A stretch of DNA of 64,000 nucleotides. Origin: Lachancea mirantina. Its lineage: Eukaryota > Ascomycota > Saccharomycetes > Saccharomycetales > Saccharomycetaceae. Of the stretch, positions 8,605 through 18,340 are shown piece by piece; the stretch's first letter is position 1; the number at the start of each line of letters is the position of its first letter. The stretch covers positions 434,001-498,000 of the forward strand of contig LT598462.1 in the NCBI GenBank assembly GCA_900074745.1, read 5' to 3'. The position numbers were made by a program, and so were the translations under genes. The notes beneath the pieces were generated by a model that saw only the letters and a list, made by a program, of their open reading frames with translations, was not told the DNA's origin and searched no databases.

Positions 8605-11600
8605 TCATATTTGGTCAATGCAAAGTCTTTTCGCACAGTCTTCAGCGTCAGCACCGACCCAATCGCGGAGGTGTTTTCGAGAAGCTGTTACCACTGCGAA
8701 TCCTGCCGCTAGTTCCTGGTTGTTTAAATCCAGTTCCTTTTGAGTCAGAAAACTCTTAAGTAGACCTAGATTTCCGTTGGAGTCTAAAAGCTTGCCTTGG
8801 CTATCTGCCAGATTTTTCAACAAGTTCAAGTGCCTCGCTTCCAAAAATGAAATCCCCGAATACCTTGTTATCAGTGTTGATGCTCCCGATTCTATTCTTT
8901 GCACTTCATAGATAACGGCGACGATCGTCGACTGCAATCTTGAATTAGAGTAAGGAGAATTGAGCAAGTTCAACAGTTGCTCGAGAATATTATGCGACCT
9001 CAATATATCAATGTCTCTTTTGCATTTGAGACCCTCTTTGACTGTTTCCACAACCCAAAGTAGATGGCTGTCAAAATTATCAATGTCCGCATTTGTTGTA
9101 GCGTTTAGCATTTTATCCAAAAGTGGAATACTACGAGGCATTATTCGAGGGCCAGAAAGAACCCATCTAAAGGCAGGTTCATAAAGCGTCGAAGTGGGGC
9201 TTTTGAGTATGTCACACAATTTCGATATGAATCTCCATAATAAAGGACATATAGCTTCGGTGCTCTCTGACTTTGCCTTGTACAGCGTGTAGCTAATCTT
9301 AGTGAGTAAAATGTCAAAGATGTGACTTCCTCGGAAGTGATGCTCACCTTTCAATGACTGGAGCATTTTGCTAATCATCAATTGAGCAACTCTGGAAGTC
9401 TCACCTTCACAAGAAAGTGCCATAATGATAAATTCAAACAAATCGCAGTCAAGTAACCTTTTCACATTCAGTTGTCGTGTCTCATTTTCACTTTCATTGA
9501 CTGCGTGAAGTAAATCTTCATTGTTCACTATCGTTAAAATTATGAACAATGGATCATAGCGCTCCTCATGTTCTTTTTGAAGCTTAACTTTTTCAACAGC
9601 TGTAAGAAAGTCCGTCCATTTTTCCTCAGTGGTTTTCACTTTGTAATTTGATTCGTGTGAAAATTCATGAGGAAACTTTGAGAGGGTGGCATGTATACGT
9701 TTTCTGCTCAAGGACACGATCAAACCTTCCTTCTCATCTCTTATTAATGGGATCTGTGAGTCTTCGTCTGCGAGCTCTAAAAGTTCCCAAGCGTAGACTT
9801 TATCAACCCACGACGCCGAAGAATTCGACTCGATAGTCTGTAAGATCTTCAGTAATAGTCGATCGCTTAAGTCTAAGCTTCCATTGTAAAACGAAAGAAG
9901 GCTCTTTTGAATTGAGAGATTGCAGTTTGATTTGACATCAAGGAAAAATAAGCTGGAAATGACAGAACAAATAAGAAATCTGGTCAGAACGTTCTCTTCG
10001 AGGAGATTCTTTGTAGCAATTTTGTCGTTGTTGATCAGAATTTGCAGCAGTCTACTGCTCTGGACTTGCTTAATGCCAGAAATGAGCAGGGTATTCAAGT
10101 ATTCCAAGACCTCCTCTTTGAAAACCCATTTCCCGCCAACAATGACCTCAATATTTGAATTAATAGCTGCGGCAGAGCACATATTCAGAAATTTGTACTT
10201 CTTTATGGCGGTTGTTAAGTCGGTCATGAAATTTAAGAATTCAGCAGTTAGGAGAGGCTTCTCTGACAAAGTTTTGGTGGCGACCAGAAGACATTTTTTG
10301 AACCAAACATTTAGAAAAGTTTTGTCGGCAAGATCAACGGAATTGACAAATTTGAGAACTTCAGCAGTGTATTTGAACTTTGGATGATCAATTGCTTCCT
10401 TAATTAGCCTTTCCAATTGCTTTTCTTCCAACAAGTCTTTCGAACCTGTGAGAAGTTCGAGAGTATTTTTGAAATCGCGGCTCTGAAGTTCACACAAACT
10501 CAATGAATAGCTCGTCACAATTTCTTGTATTAGATCATTGACAGCGGCAAAATTCTTTTTTCTCAAGCAAGCTGCGATCATCAGTCTCGTGGAAAAATCC
10601 TGCGAATTCTGCAACAGAGATGGCACGAACTTCTCCTCGAAGTTGTCACTCAAAATAAGCTGCTCCAAAACTTTAAGCATATTTGGAGACCTTGACGTTA
10701 TGGGGAGAACATCTCCTACCGAGATATCTTGAATCAGACCTTGCGAAACAAAGTCCGCTAGGGCCTCAACTACTTTATTGTCACTAATTTGACAAAGCTC
10801 TAGAAAGCTAGCGTTGCTTATAGTTTGCCTCTGTGACCACAAAGCGTGGAGAATTTCCACAACGTCCTCCGTTTTGGTAAAATAGTGCGACTCTAATATT
10901 TCGATCAGTTGGTTTCCGGAAAAGACATACAAAGATCTCTTTAAAATCGGGAACAAAAGCTTATTGCCTTGCCACAATTTGAATCCGCACTTGAAAATTT
11001 CGAATAAGTGATCTTGTAATTCTGTAACAGAAAGAGTGCTCTCTGAAGAAATCTCGAGTATGCAATTTGTCACGTATGCATATTTCTCACATTCGTTTAA
11101 GTCTCTCAAGTCGATATTGAGATTCACTGTTATTGATTTCAATAGAGATGATCTCGTTAACTTGCTTGCCATGGATTTGTCCCCTAGAGCGAATTGAAAA
11201 CCTTGAAAGATTAACTCGCGGAGTGCGGTGGTTAGGTAACAACTTTGCAATCTTACTTCCGAGGATTCGAGAAGAAATCTTATGCGCCAAAAAATGGCTA
11301 GAGCATCCAAACCATGTACCGGAAGCCTCTTTACGTTGCACAACTGCTTCGCCGGTAGTAAAAGCAGGTATTGAAAGTAAGAACAATCAGAGGCGCTCGA
11401 TAAAAGATACTTTGCTTCGTTCAGCTTTGATAGTCTGGCTTCGTAGTTGTCAAATGATAAATAGTTTTCCTTCAGCTCATGACAGATGTTTGGTAACCCA
11501 TTGGTTAGCATTTTGATACCAACTAAAGACTCTCCTGCCAATGCAAATGTGCGGCAAAGTATGAGAAGCCACTTTGATGCAATAGAGTCATGATCCTGGA

Positions 11601-13716
11601 CTTCTAAAAATCCCCATTGCTCTTTGAGAGCCATAATAAACGGAGAGACGCATTCGAAGTCCTTGGACATGTCGACATATCTGTAGGGAAATTTGATGCA
11701 TCTTGCCACGACCTCGTCCAACAGTTTCCATATCTTGGCCATTTCCGCATTCAGATTTTCCTCATATGTTGCTCTGACGACAACAATCAAGCTGTTGATA
11801 ATCGCAGATACCGGTGAGGCCAAGAAACGGTCGAACCTGAACATGCAAGTAAATTTGATGAGTGACTCCAGAAGATTGGTTATTTTGTGAACCATGACGC
11901 TTGATGCAGATTGTGACGATGCTACTTTCAAAAGTGTTGTAAATGTCGAATTGCGATTCTTTGAGCCATTATACCATTTGGATTGGAAACCTGTCATTCT
12001 TTGCAATTGTAAGAAGTTATCAATGATCAGCAGATTGCTACCCACAAATGATTCTTGCTCCATTATATTGGAATAGATGTTACAATCGGAAAGATTGATG
12101 GCGAAGGTTGTTGGGAAAACCATACTATGATGTTTCAAGACTTCTGTGAGAGAAAGAGCCAAAATTTCATTCGAAGGTTGTTTTTCATAAGAGTCATTAA
12201 GTGCAACAAAAATGGTTTGCGGGTCTGGAATTCTGGCTCTGAAAAGATTGAGCAACGTTGTTTTTCCACCCGCCCAGCCCTTACCGTCGAATAAGGTGAG
12301 AATGGATTGTAGTTTTTTGAATGCAAAAACCAAGAGCTGACAACCTATTTGCCGTATTAGAAAAGTGTCACTTTGAAAAATTTTGATGAATGAAGCCCTG
12401 GTCAAAGTTGTTGGGATTATGGACATTATTAGAATGTCAATAGAAGGCATCTGCTCGGTTTGGACAATTTCAACTTTGGGTGGTATTGGCAAATTGATAA
12501 TTCTTCCCAAGAGTAAACTCATACCGAACCAATAAGATGTCATGCTGGGATTGTGATTGCCAATGGTCGCGAGGTGGTTGCAATAAGGCGCAACTAGTTC
12601 TGGCACAAAATCTAAGATCTCTAAGACAAGTTTGAGTTGTGCGTCGTCTTCCCAAGGTTTGAAAAATGTCAAGAGTGTGTACAACAGTTTATTGTAAATG
12701 CTGAATTTTTTCCCATTTACAGCCACTACGGCACCTAAGTTAGAACTTTGGGCATTGGATGAAAAAACGGGCTCCGCGAACCATACTTTATCATCTGGGA
12801 AAACACAATTTACTTGTGAATTTGTTGCGAAATCTCGGAAAAACTTATCAACCGCCGATACCAGTTTAGAATCCGAGGCCTGATAAAACGGCTGCAACCT
12901 TGCCAGAAGCGATTCGTTTAAGATTTTGCATTTTGTTTGCTTTCTGAATGCGGGCTCACTCAAAACGCAAGCGTGCAATACCTCGATACTGGACAATACC
13001 AACTCGACACTATCCATCTTACCCATGTGTTTGTACCAAACACTCATGATTTTAGGGTTTTCAGTCAAAAGAGCTTTTCTCAAGACCGCCGGAGCACTTT
13101 TAACAATTGCAAGCCAAAACTTAACAAAATTGTGACGCATGGATTGCTCGGGTCGGCGACTCGCGGCGTCTGTATTGCTGAGTTCCGCACGGGTTGGCAT
13201 CAAAATTTTGACAAGGCTCGGGAGCGAAAGATCAAAATGAGACATGAACTCGTCAATGTGACGCCCACCGTTGAAGCTGACGATCTCGCACATCAGTCTT
13301 AGGGTTGGATTCGTCGTTGGAGGTCTCAGATTGTTCAGGCCTCTGTAAAGCACTTTGACATAGTCTTTCAAGATCGACGTGATGACGTGAGATCCCGAGT
13401 CGAAACAGCGCTGGTCCATGCCCATAACATGCAATGCACGCGCCAGTCTGTTGGTACAACTTGTAAATTTTTGATGGTTGCTCACTTGCGCGTAATAGGA
13501 CCAAACCTGCAAGGTCTGGGACCCGAAATTGCTGTCAAAAAACGCAATTAATGGCTGGAAATCGTTTACCGCATTTTCATTGACTGTGTCTATCTTTTGA
13601 ATTATTCCTTGAAGCTGATCAAAAACGGCGTCGTCAATTGACGACGTGGCAGCGAATTTCGACTGTTTGTGCTGCTTTTTCGGCGCATTGCCAGAGCCAT
13701 CTGCGAGATTCCTCAT
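8605..13716 (-). CDS. URB1: Urb1/Npa1, early 60S ribosome assembly factor
   Basis: A very large, leucine-rich helical-repeat protein of about 1703 residues from the ATG at 13716, close to S. cerevisiae Urb1 (1764). It resembles the Urb1 N-terminal region (LQVWSYYAQVSNHQKF, LYRGLNNLRPPTTNPTLRLM, FDLSLPSLVKIL) and the C-terminal region (YDPLFIILTIVNNEDLL). Urb1 acts in the nucleolus in the earliest 90S/pre-60S complexes with Npa2, Rsa3, Nop8 and Dbp6. The frame is open to 13950, but that first codon is TTG. In-frame ATGs exist at 13851, 13818, 13806 and 13785. I prefer 13716 because a PAC box and an RRPE-like box lie just upstream, inside the longer reading. PUT3 is convergent, 187 bp away. Confidence 0.9.
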   Translation of the reverse strand: MRNLADGSGNAPKKQHKQSKFAATSSIDDAVFDQLQGIIQKIDTVNENAVNDFQPLIAFFDSNFGSQTLQVWSYYAQVSNHQKFTSCTNRLARALHVMGMDQRCFDSGSHVITSILKDYVKVLYRGLNNLRPPTTNPTLRLMCEIVSFNGGRHIDEFMSHFDLSLPSLVKILMPTRAELSNTDAASRRPEQSMRHNFVKFWLAIVKSAPAVLRKALLTENPKIMSVWYKHMGKMDSVELVLSSIEVLHACVLSEPAFRKQTKCKILNESLLARLQPFYQASDSKLVSAVDKFFRDFATNSQVNCVFPDDKVWFAEPVFSSNAQSSNLGAVVAVNGKKFSIYNKLLYTLLTFFKPWEDDAQLKLVLEILDFVPELVAPYCNHLATIGNHNPSMTSYWFGMSLLLGRIINLPIPPKVEIVQTEQMPSIDILIMSIIPTTLTRASFIKIFQSDTFLIRQIGCQLLVFAFKKLQSILTLFDGKGWAGGKTTLLNLFRARIPDPQTIFVALNDSYEKQPSNEILALSLTEVLKHHSMVFPTTFAINLSDCNIYSNIMEQESFVGSNLLIIDNFLQLQRMTGFQSKWYNGSKNRNSTFTTLLKVASSQSASSVMVHKITNLLESLIKFTCMFRFDRFLASPVSAIINSLIVVVRATYEENLNAEMAKIWKLLDEVVARCIKFPYRYVDMSKDFECVSPFIMALKEQWGFLEVQDHDSIASKWLLILCRTFALAGESLVGIKMLTNGLPNICHELKENYLSFDNYEARLSKLNEAKYLLSSASDCSYFQYLLLLPAKQLCNVKRLPVHGLDALAIFWRIRFLLESSEVRLQSCYLTTALRELIFQGFQFALGDKSMASKLTRSSLLKSITVNLNIDLRDLNECEKYAYVTNCILEISSESTLSVTELQDHLFEIFKCGFKLWQGNKLLFPILKRSLYVFSGNQLIEILESHYFTKTEDVVEILHALWSQRQTISNASFLELCQISDNKVVEALADFVSQGLIQDISVGDVLPITSRSPNMLKVLEQLILSDNFEEKFVPSLLQNSQDFSTRLMIAACLRKKNFAAVNDLIQEIVTSYSLSLCELQSRDFKNTLELLTGSKDLLEEKQLERLIKEAIDHPKFKYTAEVLKFVNSVDLADKTFLNVWFKKCLLVATKTLSEKPLLTAEFLNFMTDLTTAIKKYKFLNMCSAAAINSNIEVIVGGKWVFKEEVLEYLNTLLISGIKQVQSSRLLQILINNDKIATKNLLEENVLTRFLICSVISSLFFLDVKSNCNLSIQKSLLSFYNGSLDLSDRLLLKILQTIESNSSASWVDKVYAWELLELADEDSQIPLIRDEKEGLIVSLSRKRIHATLSKFPHEFSHESNYKVKTTEEKWTDFLTAVEKVKLQKEHEERYDPLFIILTIVNNEDLLHAVNESENETRQLNVKRLLDCDLFEFIIMALSCEGETSRVAQLMISKMLQSLKGEHHFRGSHIFDILLTKISYTLYKAKSESTEAICPLLWRFISKLCDILKSPTSTLYEPAFRWVLSGPRIMPRSIPLLDKMLNATTNADIDNFDSHLLWVVETVKEGLKCKRDIDILRSHNILEQLLNLLNSPYSNSRLQSTIVAVIYEVQRIESGASTLITRYSGISFLEARHLNLLKNLADSQGKLLDSNGNLGLLKSFLTQKELDLNNQELAAGFAVVTASRKHLRDWVGADAEDCAKRLCIDQI

Positions 13717-13774
13717 GCGCACTTTCAAACGGTCTGACTGTTCGAGTATCGAGTTCGGTAGCGTTGAGTAGCCT

Positions 13775-13783
13775 GCGATGAGC
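13775..13783 (+). promoter_or_regulatory. PAC box upstream of URB1
   Basis: GCGATGAGC matches the PAC element (GCGATGAG) of ribosome-biogenesis promoters. It is about 60 bp upstream of the ATG at 13716. PAC works in either orientation. Confidence 0.6.
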
Positions 13784-13806
13784 ATCTCTTTACTGGGGCA
13801 TCTCAT

Positions 13807-13814
13807 AAAATTTT
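13807..13814. promoter_or_regulatory. RRPE-like box upstream of URB1
   Basis: AAAATTTT within GGAAAATTTTATG (minus strand) resembles the rRNA-processing element (core AAAATTTT). It lies 24 bp beyond the PAC box, the usual pairing in this regulon. The match is to the core only. Confidence 0.4.
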
Positions 13815-14348
13815 CCATTCCGTAAGAAGAGATGCGACGTATGTTCCTCATTGTATACGGAATCGATGATCCTGATCTCTCGGCGGCTAATATTGACGAG
13901 GAGAAACGGGCACAGGGCAGAGCTCTCTCTCGAACTTGCTTCGGGGACAAACATTCTCCTTAAAGTGGTACAGTTACACGACATTCGAGTTCCTTTTGAA
14001 GTTATAGGAAACCTTCCTGAAGGAGTAGAGTCTCGGTGTCATGGTATTACTAGTTTGTTGAGACGGGGTGCTTATTAGCGTTACTCCATAGGCTGGGGGG
14101 CACCGAGGAGCTATAAGCATCGCCAAACTGTCATAAACGAGCCATTAACCTGATAGTAAAGCCAACCCAAGTGGTACGAACCATTATCTGGTGTGATGAG
14201 TTACGCAATGTAAAGCTCCTTGGCGATATATTTTCAAATAAGGGAGAACATTGTTGACCAAAAGATCATGATTAACGAAACAGGTAGCAACTGGGTAAGA
14301 AAAATCCACGTAATCACTCACTGCATACGAAAGGGATTAGTAACTTGT

Positions 14349-14378
14349 GACGAAACGAGTATCACTGGGTAACGTGGG
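14349..14378 (+). repeat. Dispersed short repeat, copy 1
   Basis: The segment around ACGAGTATCACTGGGTAACG resembles three other intergenic stretches, near 25012-25075 and 57741-57790 (both reversed) and at 51725-51775. All share the core GAGTA...GGTAACGT with variable spacing. Its nature is unknown; it may be a relic of a mobile element. Confidence 0.4.
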
Positions 14379-14801
14379 GATATCTTCAAATGGATGAATC
14401 ACGTGACGATCTCGGTCCGGTGCAATACTGATACCGGATAGACAGCTATCACCTACTAGGATATCACTAATGTGTTAATGATTCTAGGAAATCGGTTTGT
14501 ATATGCAACTCTTTTAACGTATCCGTGGTTCAATTTATATTCTTTTAAGCCAGAGTCAAATGCAATGAAATTGTTTTAAAGCGACTCTGAATAGCCTACA
14601 GATCTCCAAACCGGCTCTGATTCTGCTTGATTTCTGCTCTAGTCTTACGTGAAATAAGACTTGCATCCTTTTCTGCCCTTTTTTTAATAGCGTATTGTCT
14701 TGATGTTAGATTAGTATAAAATATTGAGTTCTTGAAAACGATGGGGACGATCTTGGAAACTCACCATCGATACCGGATCACCGATAACTGCAACAAGGCC
14801 C

Positions 14802-15746
14802 ATGGACGAGAGTCTAGAATGCCGTCTACGCAATGTTTGTGAGGCGTTTTCAAATAGTCGTGCAATGAACAAACGAGTGCCAAGGAAACCTCGAGCGTCC
14901 AAGATTTTGAACAGATACAAGTATTGTGCCAACACCGCGATACCGACGAGAAACCGGTTCTTGCCGGAGAAATTCCAAAAATTTCGCAAATTGCATGTGA
15001 GCTGTGTGGAAAGTGCCCGTAAAGAGCTGGCTGGGTTTCAATTGTTTTCCAGAGCAGATTTTGACCACAGGTTAGGGAACATCGTCACTGCAACGAAAAA
15101 AACCAGCTTCACCTGGAACTACGAGCGATTTAGTCCTGTCAAGATCGCTGCGAAGGGCTGGTGCTTTCGTGGGGTAAATCTAGATGGTGTCACGGTGAGT
15201 TTTCGATGCCCATGCTGCCGAGCGGACGTTTGCTTCAAGATCGACGCGGATCTCAACAGTCGTGAACTCGAGCAGGCGTACGTCAAGGCGTTGTCAAACA
15301 AGCACGAAAGAGGGTGTTCCTGGCGTAGGGCAGAGTACCCCCTGGAAATAAACTACTACATCGGCCGTGCAAGCATTTTTTTGGAAATCCAGCGCATCAA
15401 GAGCGAACTTGGCCAAAATGGGGCTGTCGACTTCGACGCCGGCGTTCTGGAGCCGTCCATCGAGGCCATGTTCGAAGCACGCATGGAGCAGCGTGGTTTG
15501 TTGCAGCTTCTACTGCGAGGATACAGGCCAGCCGGCCACCGGGTTGTTGAGTGCGTAGGCTGTCACTGTACCAGTTTTCTCGATACGGTGCGCGAGAAAT
15601 GCGTGCACTACAGTTGGTGCAAATACCAGGACGCGTCGCTTTTACCGCAGATGTTGTCAGAGATTGCTTGCTCGCCGGAAGAAAAAACACACCAAAGTCT
15701 CGAGGCCCGATTGCAATCACTCAAACTCCAGATTCGCAATATCTAG
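14802..15746 (+). CDS. PML39: Pml39-like nuclear-basket zinc-finger protein
   Basis: A 314-residue protein with two C-x2-C...H-x3-C modules: C136/C139 with H168/C172, and C251/C254 with H269/C273. This paired arrangement is that of the ZC3HC1 (NIPA)/Pml39 family. Pml39 associates with Mlp1 at the nuclear basket, helps interlink Mlp1 and retains unspliced pre-mRNA in the nucleus. The basic N-terminal 60 residues (KRVPRKPRASK) may be a localisation signal. Length is close to S. cerevisiae Pml39 (334). PML39 is YML107C, the neighbour of URA5 in S. cerevisiae; here it lies about 18 kb away on the opposite relative strand, explained by the inferred inversion. Confidence 0.85.
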   Translation: MDESLECRLRNVCEAFSNSRAMNKRVPRKPRASKILNRYKYCANTAIPTRNRFLPEKFQKFRKLHVSCVESARKELAGFQLFSRADFDHRLGNIVTATKKTSFTWNYERFSPVKIAAKGWCFRGVNLDGVTVSFRCPCCRADVCFKIDADLNSRELEQAYVKALSNKHERGCSWRRAEYPLEINYYIGRASIFLEIQRIKSELGQNGAVDFDAGVLEPSIEAMFEARMEQRGLLQLLLRGYRPAGHRVVECVGCHCTSFLDTVREKCVHYSWCKYQDASLLPQMLSEIACSPEEKTHQSLEARLQSLKLQIRNI

Positions 15747-15920
15747 TGCGTTTAAGTCTTGAGGCGGCCACGAACCGCACGCACCAAACCTCCAACACCT
15801 GAACCATTCAACAGCGGGGCAAGGCGCGAACCCCATGCACCGACTGCGCAACACTTGTCGCATTTTACTTCCATAACTTGTTATATATATCTCTTTTAAA
15901 CAGTGGTGAACGCCAAAAGC

Positions 15921-17060
15921 CTATTCAAACTTCATCGTTGACAAAGGCGCGTTGTCACCAAGGTAAGTGCCAAACACTTTGTCCCAGAACCAAGACGTGA
16001 CCCCGAACCCAAGCTCGTAGTTTTTGTAGTGATGTTCCATGTGGTATTTCTTGAGCTTACGCAGGTAAGAGGGCAACTTGGCGTGGTGCAAAAAGTAGTG
16101 GCACAGATCGTAGCACACGTAGCCCATCAGACCACCGGCAAAACCGGCACAGGCCCAGTTGTAAGGCAAAAGCGCAAATACCAGCTTGTAGAATGGCGTA
16201 CAAAGCACCAAAAAAAGCGTGGGAGGCATCACCAAGCGGTACCGGTCCATGGGCAAGTAATGGTGGACACCGTGCAGCAAAAAATGCATCGTGTACGCGA
16301 CCTGGTTCTCGGGCAGATACGCGTCTAGATGGAACAGAAACCGGTGCAGGCCGTACTCGATCAGCGTCCACACAAACATCCCGAGCGCGAACAGAAACAC
16401 CGCGAACGGCGCGGGCAAGTTCTGGAGCCCGATGCGGAAGTGGTATAGCACGACGGGCACCCAGCAGATCGGAATCACGTACCAGGCGGTCTTGGAAAGA
16501 GGCTCGAGGAAGTTTCCGAACAAAGGCGCCGACCCGCGGCCGTAGTGGCGAGGCCGGTGCACCTGGTCCAGGTAGAACTCCTTGCTGAAGCTCCCGAACA
16601 GCACTTGCCACAGCAAGGGCTGGTTCAGGTCCAGGAACTTGTGACGCTTGTAGTCACGTGAGTAGTCCGTCGCGATGCTCAGTTTTTCTTCCGGAGGCAC
16701 CTCTGCGACGAAAACGGTCGAATCGTAGTCCGTGTCGAGCCGCACCTCCATCTCGTGGCCAGAGCCCTTCTGGAGCAGCTTGGCTTCTTCTTCGGGCGTC
16801 GCCAGGTACCCGGCAAGGTACTCGTCGTCGAGAATCTCGTACGCAGCGTTGGAGTGCTCGTGCGACGCGCTGTCTTTCATGATCTCCGTCACGTCTTGGC
16901 CCGCGTAGTCGAGCAACAGCTGCGATCCACCTGGATGCTCGTCGAGGAACCGCGTCACGTTGTAGATCTTGCGTTGGTACAACGCGACCCAGCAGTCGTC
17001 GCGCGACGCGTGCGACTTGAGGTCTTTCTGCGAGTACAGGGGCAGGGTTTTCGTCTCCAT
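15921..17060 (-). CDS. SCS7: Sphingolipid alpha-hydroxylase Scs7
   Basis: A 379-residue membrane enzyme from the ATG at 17060 (the frame runs further only to a GTG). Residues about 8-88 are a cytochrome b5 domain with the heme motif HPGG at 42-45 and a second heme histidine in HEH at 67-69. The remainder is a fatty-acid hydroxylase domain with the di-iron histidine clusters HRFLFH (239-244), HFLLHGVHH (259-267), HYFLHH (321-326) and HMEHH (340-344), interleaved with hydrophobic segments. Scs7 adds the 2-hydroxyl to the very-long-chain fatty acid of ceramide in the ER. Length matches S. cerevisiae Scs7 (384). The coding sequence is GC-richer than its neighbours. Confidence 0.97.
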   Translation of the reverse strand: METKTLPLYSQKDLKSHASRDDCWVALYQRKIYNVTRFLDEHPGGSQLLLDYAGQDVTEIMKDSASHEHSNAAYEILDDEYLAGYLATPEEEAKLLQKGSGHEMEVRLDTDYDSTVFVAEVPPEEKLSIATDYSRDYKRHKFLDLNQPLLWQVLFGSFSKEFYLDQVHRPRHYGRGSAPLFGNFLEPLSKTAWYVIPICWVPVVLYHFRIGLQNLPAPFAVFLFALGMFVWTLIEYGLHRFLFHLDAYLPENQVAYTMHFLLHGVHHYLPMDRYRLVMPPTLFLVLCTPFYKLVFALLPYNWACAGFAGGLMGYVCYDLCHYFLHHAKLPSYLRKLKKYHMEHHYKNYELGFGVTSWFWDKVFGTYLGDNAPLSTMKFE

Positions 17061-17221
17061 GTGAACTGGCGCGGCTTTTTTGTTTCTCAAACGGTCTGGT
17101 GCCAAATCCCACACGCTGTATCGCTGTGGTACTTATATATCGCCGCCAAATAAGCTCTTGTTTATCCAGCTAAAGACCTCATCGGGGAGTCGCGTACGAG
17201 TGAAATCTTTTATAGATTGCC

Positions 17222-17244
17222 CGGCGGGCCCATCGGGCCCGCCG
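17222..17244. repeat. GC-only perfect hairpin upstream of SCS7
   Basis: Perfect inverted repeat with arms CGGCGGGCCC and GGGCCCGCCG around ATC. It lies 162 bp upstream of the SCS7 ATG at the edge of a GC-rich island. Confidence 0.8.
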
Positions 17245-17726
17245 TACGGAGTGACTGCTGGCGTACTGGAGCAGCTGAGCCGGAAATGGCGTGACGAGAC
17301 CAGCGGAGCGCGGCACAGATTTCGGCCGCGCACTGCGGAGTTTTTCGTTTCGGTATCGCCTGCTTTTGTCCATTTCGAAGCGGATTGTAGGCCTGCGACA
17401 GAGTCGTATAGACGCTGCCGTACACAACGACTGTCGATTTTTCGCGACGGTTTCCGCAGGCTAAACGAGGCCGGGAACGACGCAGTGGTGTGACGGCGGG
17501 CGGGCGACCTAGCTGGACAAACAGCGGGCTTCGGGAGCGCGGATAGGGGGTGTTTGACGAAGGCCGGACGGGAACGGGCGCCGGCGAGGGAGGTCACGTG
17601 ACCTTTGCTGGCTCCGTCTTTCCCGGGCGCGACGCGGTGTGGCAGCGCTGCGGCTGTCGCTGGGTGTGTTTGCGGTGGGGGAGGGCCCGTGTCGGGGCCC
17701 CCAGGGCTCGCTGACGCACGACTTGC

Positions 17727-17755
17727 GTTATTCTGTCACCGCGGGCACGTGACCC
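17727..17755 (-). mobile_element. LTR-core fragment, copia-type family
   Basis: Read on the minus strand, the core GGTCACGTGCCCGCGGTGAC followed by AGAATAA closely matches the U3-like core of the solo LTRs at 17857-18304 and 26289-26736. Only this core is recognisable, so it is at most a heavily decayed fossil fragment facing away from the LTR next to it. Confidence 0.3.
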
Positions 17756-17856
17756 TGGCTTGTAACTTTACCCTTAGCAGACGCTCGAAGCATGCTCAGG
17801 GCTTCCGTTGCGCCTGCAGCGGCGTTCGCGCGGTATTCGGCGCTTGCTCCTATTCG

Positions 17857-18304
17857 TCTGGAGCCGTACGGGTTCTAGTTGGTGGAAGGAGCTGGGGAGA
17901 AGGTGATATGGTTCAATTGAAGTGTCACGTGATCGAAGTGACAGAATAAAATGGAGAGAATGACAGATGGTTGGCATTCTGTGGAAGAACTGGAAGTTCA
18001 AACGGGTTCTTTGAGAGGTCTAGGATCTTCAGAACATTGCGATCAGAATATCCGAGGTATGAGGTATGACGTATGATGAGTTCACCGTCTAGTATGGAGA
18101 AGTAACGGACTGTAAAGTTAGAGCAGTGTTACAGAAATTGTACAAAAGAAGACGTTTTGATCAGTCATACACTAGCCATATCTTCGCGATAACCACGGAG
18201 AGATATAAGTACTCATTTCTCATCAGCATATTATTTAGATCAATAATGAACGAATTAAATGAACAGCTCAGAAATCTATCAACCACCGACAACGATAAAC
18301 CTCA
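17857..18304 (+). mobile_element. Decayed solo LTR, Ty1/copia-type
   Basis: A 448-bp segment alignable along its length with a second 448-bp copy at 26289-26736 on the other strand. The family LTR appears to start TGTGG and to end CCTCA. In order it has a TCACGTGA-GACAGAATAA core, a GGAGAGATATAAGTA promoter-like TATA box and, in the last 59 bp, an ATG with a short reading frame. In Ty1-type elements Gag likewise starts inside the LTR. No internal region or target-site duplication is visible. It is an old, broken fossil. Confidence 0.65.
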
Positions 18305-18340
18305 GAAAACCTAACAGCGATACCTCTATAAAGAAAGATG

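Larger units (their letters stand above)
13717..14801. other. Intergenic, URB1-PML39; left inversion junction
   Basis: A gap of about 1.1 kb between divergent URB1 and PML39. The first 150 bp carry the URB1 promoter motifs. A short dispersed repeat lies near 14349-14378, and TCACGTGA at 14399-14406. No gene or tRNA is evident. From gene order this gap contains one end of the inferred inversion. Confidence 0.4.
17061..18340. other. Intergenic with GC-rich stretch and LTR relics, SCS7 upstream
   Basis: About 1.3 kb. The part from 17220 to about 17880 is unusually GC-rich for non-coding DNA here. It contains a 10+3+10 hairpin, a TCACGTGA at 17594-17601, a short LTR-like core on the minus strand at 17727-17755 and a solo LTR at 17857-18304. 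Several short open frames exist in the GC-rich part, but none resembles a protein I know. Confidence 0.5.
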
